A DNA stretch of 64,000 nt from JAGXFP01 sp039714535 (GTDB taxonomy: Bacteria > Desulfobacterota > Desulfobulbia > Desulfobulbales > JAGXFP01). The stretch lies in the NCBI GenBank assembly GCA_039714535.1, contig JBDLJC010000014.1, positions 10,611 through 74,610 on the forward strand, in the 5' to 3' direction. Under the pieces are notes generated by a model. The model saw only the letters and a list, made by a program, of their open reading frames with translations. It ran no database searches and was not told where the DNA came from. Below are positions 63,516-64,000 of the stretch, in pieces (the stretch's first letter is position 1; every line of letters begins with the position of its first letter). Made by a program: the position numbers and the translations under genes.

Positions 63516-63791
63516 ATGTATCGAACAACATTTCTCTGCCTGTGCCTGGTTCTGTTGTTGGCCAGCCCGGCCATGGCCAAGAACAAAGAACCAGCTCCCA
63601 AGGAACTCTCGGGGATGTCCATCGTTGGTAATGACGAGACCCCGAAAGCCCTTTATATTGTGCCATGGAAAAGTTCCGAAATCGGGGTTGAGACCAGCTT
63701 GAATATGATGTTGAATAAGGACGATGTTCCGGTGGATCGGGATGTCTTCATTCGACAGCTCGATTTTTACGAGGTCAGCACCACGAAATGA
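63516..63791 (+). CDS. Small secreted protein of unknown function
   Basis: 91 residues from the ATG at 63516, which has AAGGAG 9 bases upstream. An open frame upstream of it overlaps the previous gene and is not used. Signal peptide MYRTTFLCLCLVLLLASPAMA, then a short mature domain (ELSGMSIVGNDETPKALYIV; VPVDRDVFIRQLDFYEV). No domain recognised. The phrase SIVGNDETPKALYIVPWK looks like a conserved motif of its own family. It is the last gene seen in the envelope locus; more may follow outside the window. Confidence 0.68.
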   Translation: MYRTTFLCLCLVLLLASPAMAKNKEPAPKELSGMSIVGNDETPKALYIVPWKSSEIGVETSLNMMLNKDDVPVDRDVFIRQLDFYEVSTTK

Positions 63792-63880
63792 GCTGCCACC
63801 GGTAAGCGACCACAGGGAGACCCGGATCGCAAACAACGTGGGCCTTCAAGCAGCGGAGCAGCAGAATTAAATATCTGAAA

Positions 63881-64000
63881 GTCAGAAGTCAGAGGTCAGA
63901 AGTCAGAAGTCAGAAGTCAGAAGTCAGAAGTCAGAAGTCAGAAGTCAGAAGTCAGAAGTCAGAAGTCAGAAGTCAGAAGTCAGAAGTCAGAAGTCAGAAG
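63881..64000. repeat. 7-bp tandem repeat (GTCAGAA), at least 17 copies, cut by window edge
   Basis: 120 bp of uninterrupted GTCAGAA heptamers, one variant unit (GTCAGAG) as the second copy, still running at the last base. It lies about 90 bp after the last gene of the envelope locus. There are no spacers, so it is not a CRISPR array. Confidence 0.95.

Noticed and set aside
63881..64000. CRISPR-like array at the window end
   Set aside because: The repeat is 7 bp and contiguous, with no spacers and no cas genes.

Overview
The window looks like a chromosomal segment of a Desulfobacterota (former Deltaproteobacteria) bacterium, probably near the Desulfobulbales. The evidence is gene content read from the translations: a Nuo complex without nuoEFG but with extra antiporter-like subunits, an AhbD-type radical-SAM haem gene, a 12-haem periplasmic cytochrome, a GGGtGRT protein, and typical deltaproteobacterial IF-2/NusA sequences. 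No rRNA, phage, IS element or CRISPR array was seen. Lineage is an inference.

Layout. (1) 1-3260, minus strand: tRNA-Gly(CCC), an intrinsic terminator, then rimP-nusA-ylxR-infB (infB cut by the window edge). (2) 3455-15250, minus: a respiratory complex I-type operon, nuoA-B-C-D-H-I-J-K, an MrpD-like subunit, a small membrane protein, a NuoL-like subunit, nuoM and nuoN, behind a good sigma70-like promoter. (3) 15327-17325, minus: mpl, a small conserved protein, tRNA-Ala(GGC). (4) 17390-23245, plus: the cell-shape operon mreB-mreC-mreD-mrdA-rodA. (5) 23563-29064: an SDR oxidoreductase (minus), an ABC-F ATPase (plus) and an orphan REC-kinase-REC-REC-HPt hybrid kinase (plus), closed by a 17-bp-stem bidirectional terminator. 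(6) 29276-36562, minus: phoH, then a tightly packed run ahbD-hemE-HD protein-hemH-small protein-NifU-like scaffold-GGGtGRT protein, all around iron cofactors. (7) 36913-40283, plus: nadE translationally coupled to a 12-haem cytochrome c.

(8) 40540-64000, plus: the most unusual part. It has a structured leader, a 3570-residue secreted protein built from DUF11/isopeptide-type beta modules with large internal duplications, a roughly 1700-residue protein with three OmpA-like domains and a C-terminal outer-membrane beta-barrel, a small secreted coiled-coil protein, a secreted TPR protein, a 1228-residue TPR lipoprotein ending in 21 copies of an acidic nonapeptide, a TPR lipoprotein and a small secreted protein. 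The window ends in a 7-bp tandem repeat. I read this as a cell-envelope machine that displays or anchors a giant surface fibre; function is inferred from architecture only.

How the parts relate: regions 2, 6 and 7 fit an anaerobic respiratory lifestyle (proton pumping, haem, Fe-S, multihaem cytochrome, NAD). Regions 3 and 4 are peptidoglycan and shape functions. Region 8 is accessory envelope biology. All functional calls come from sequence reading without database searches.
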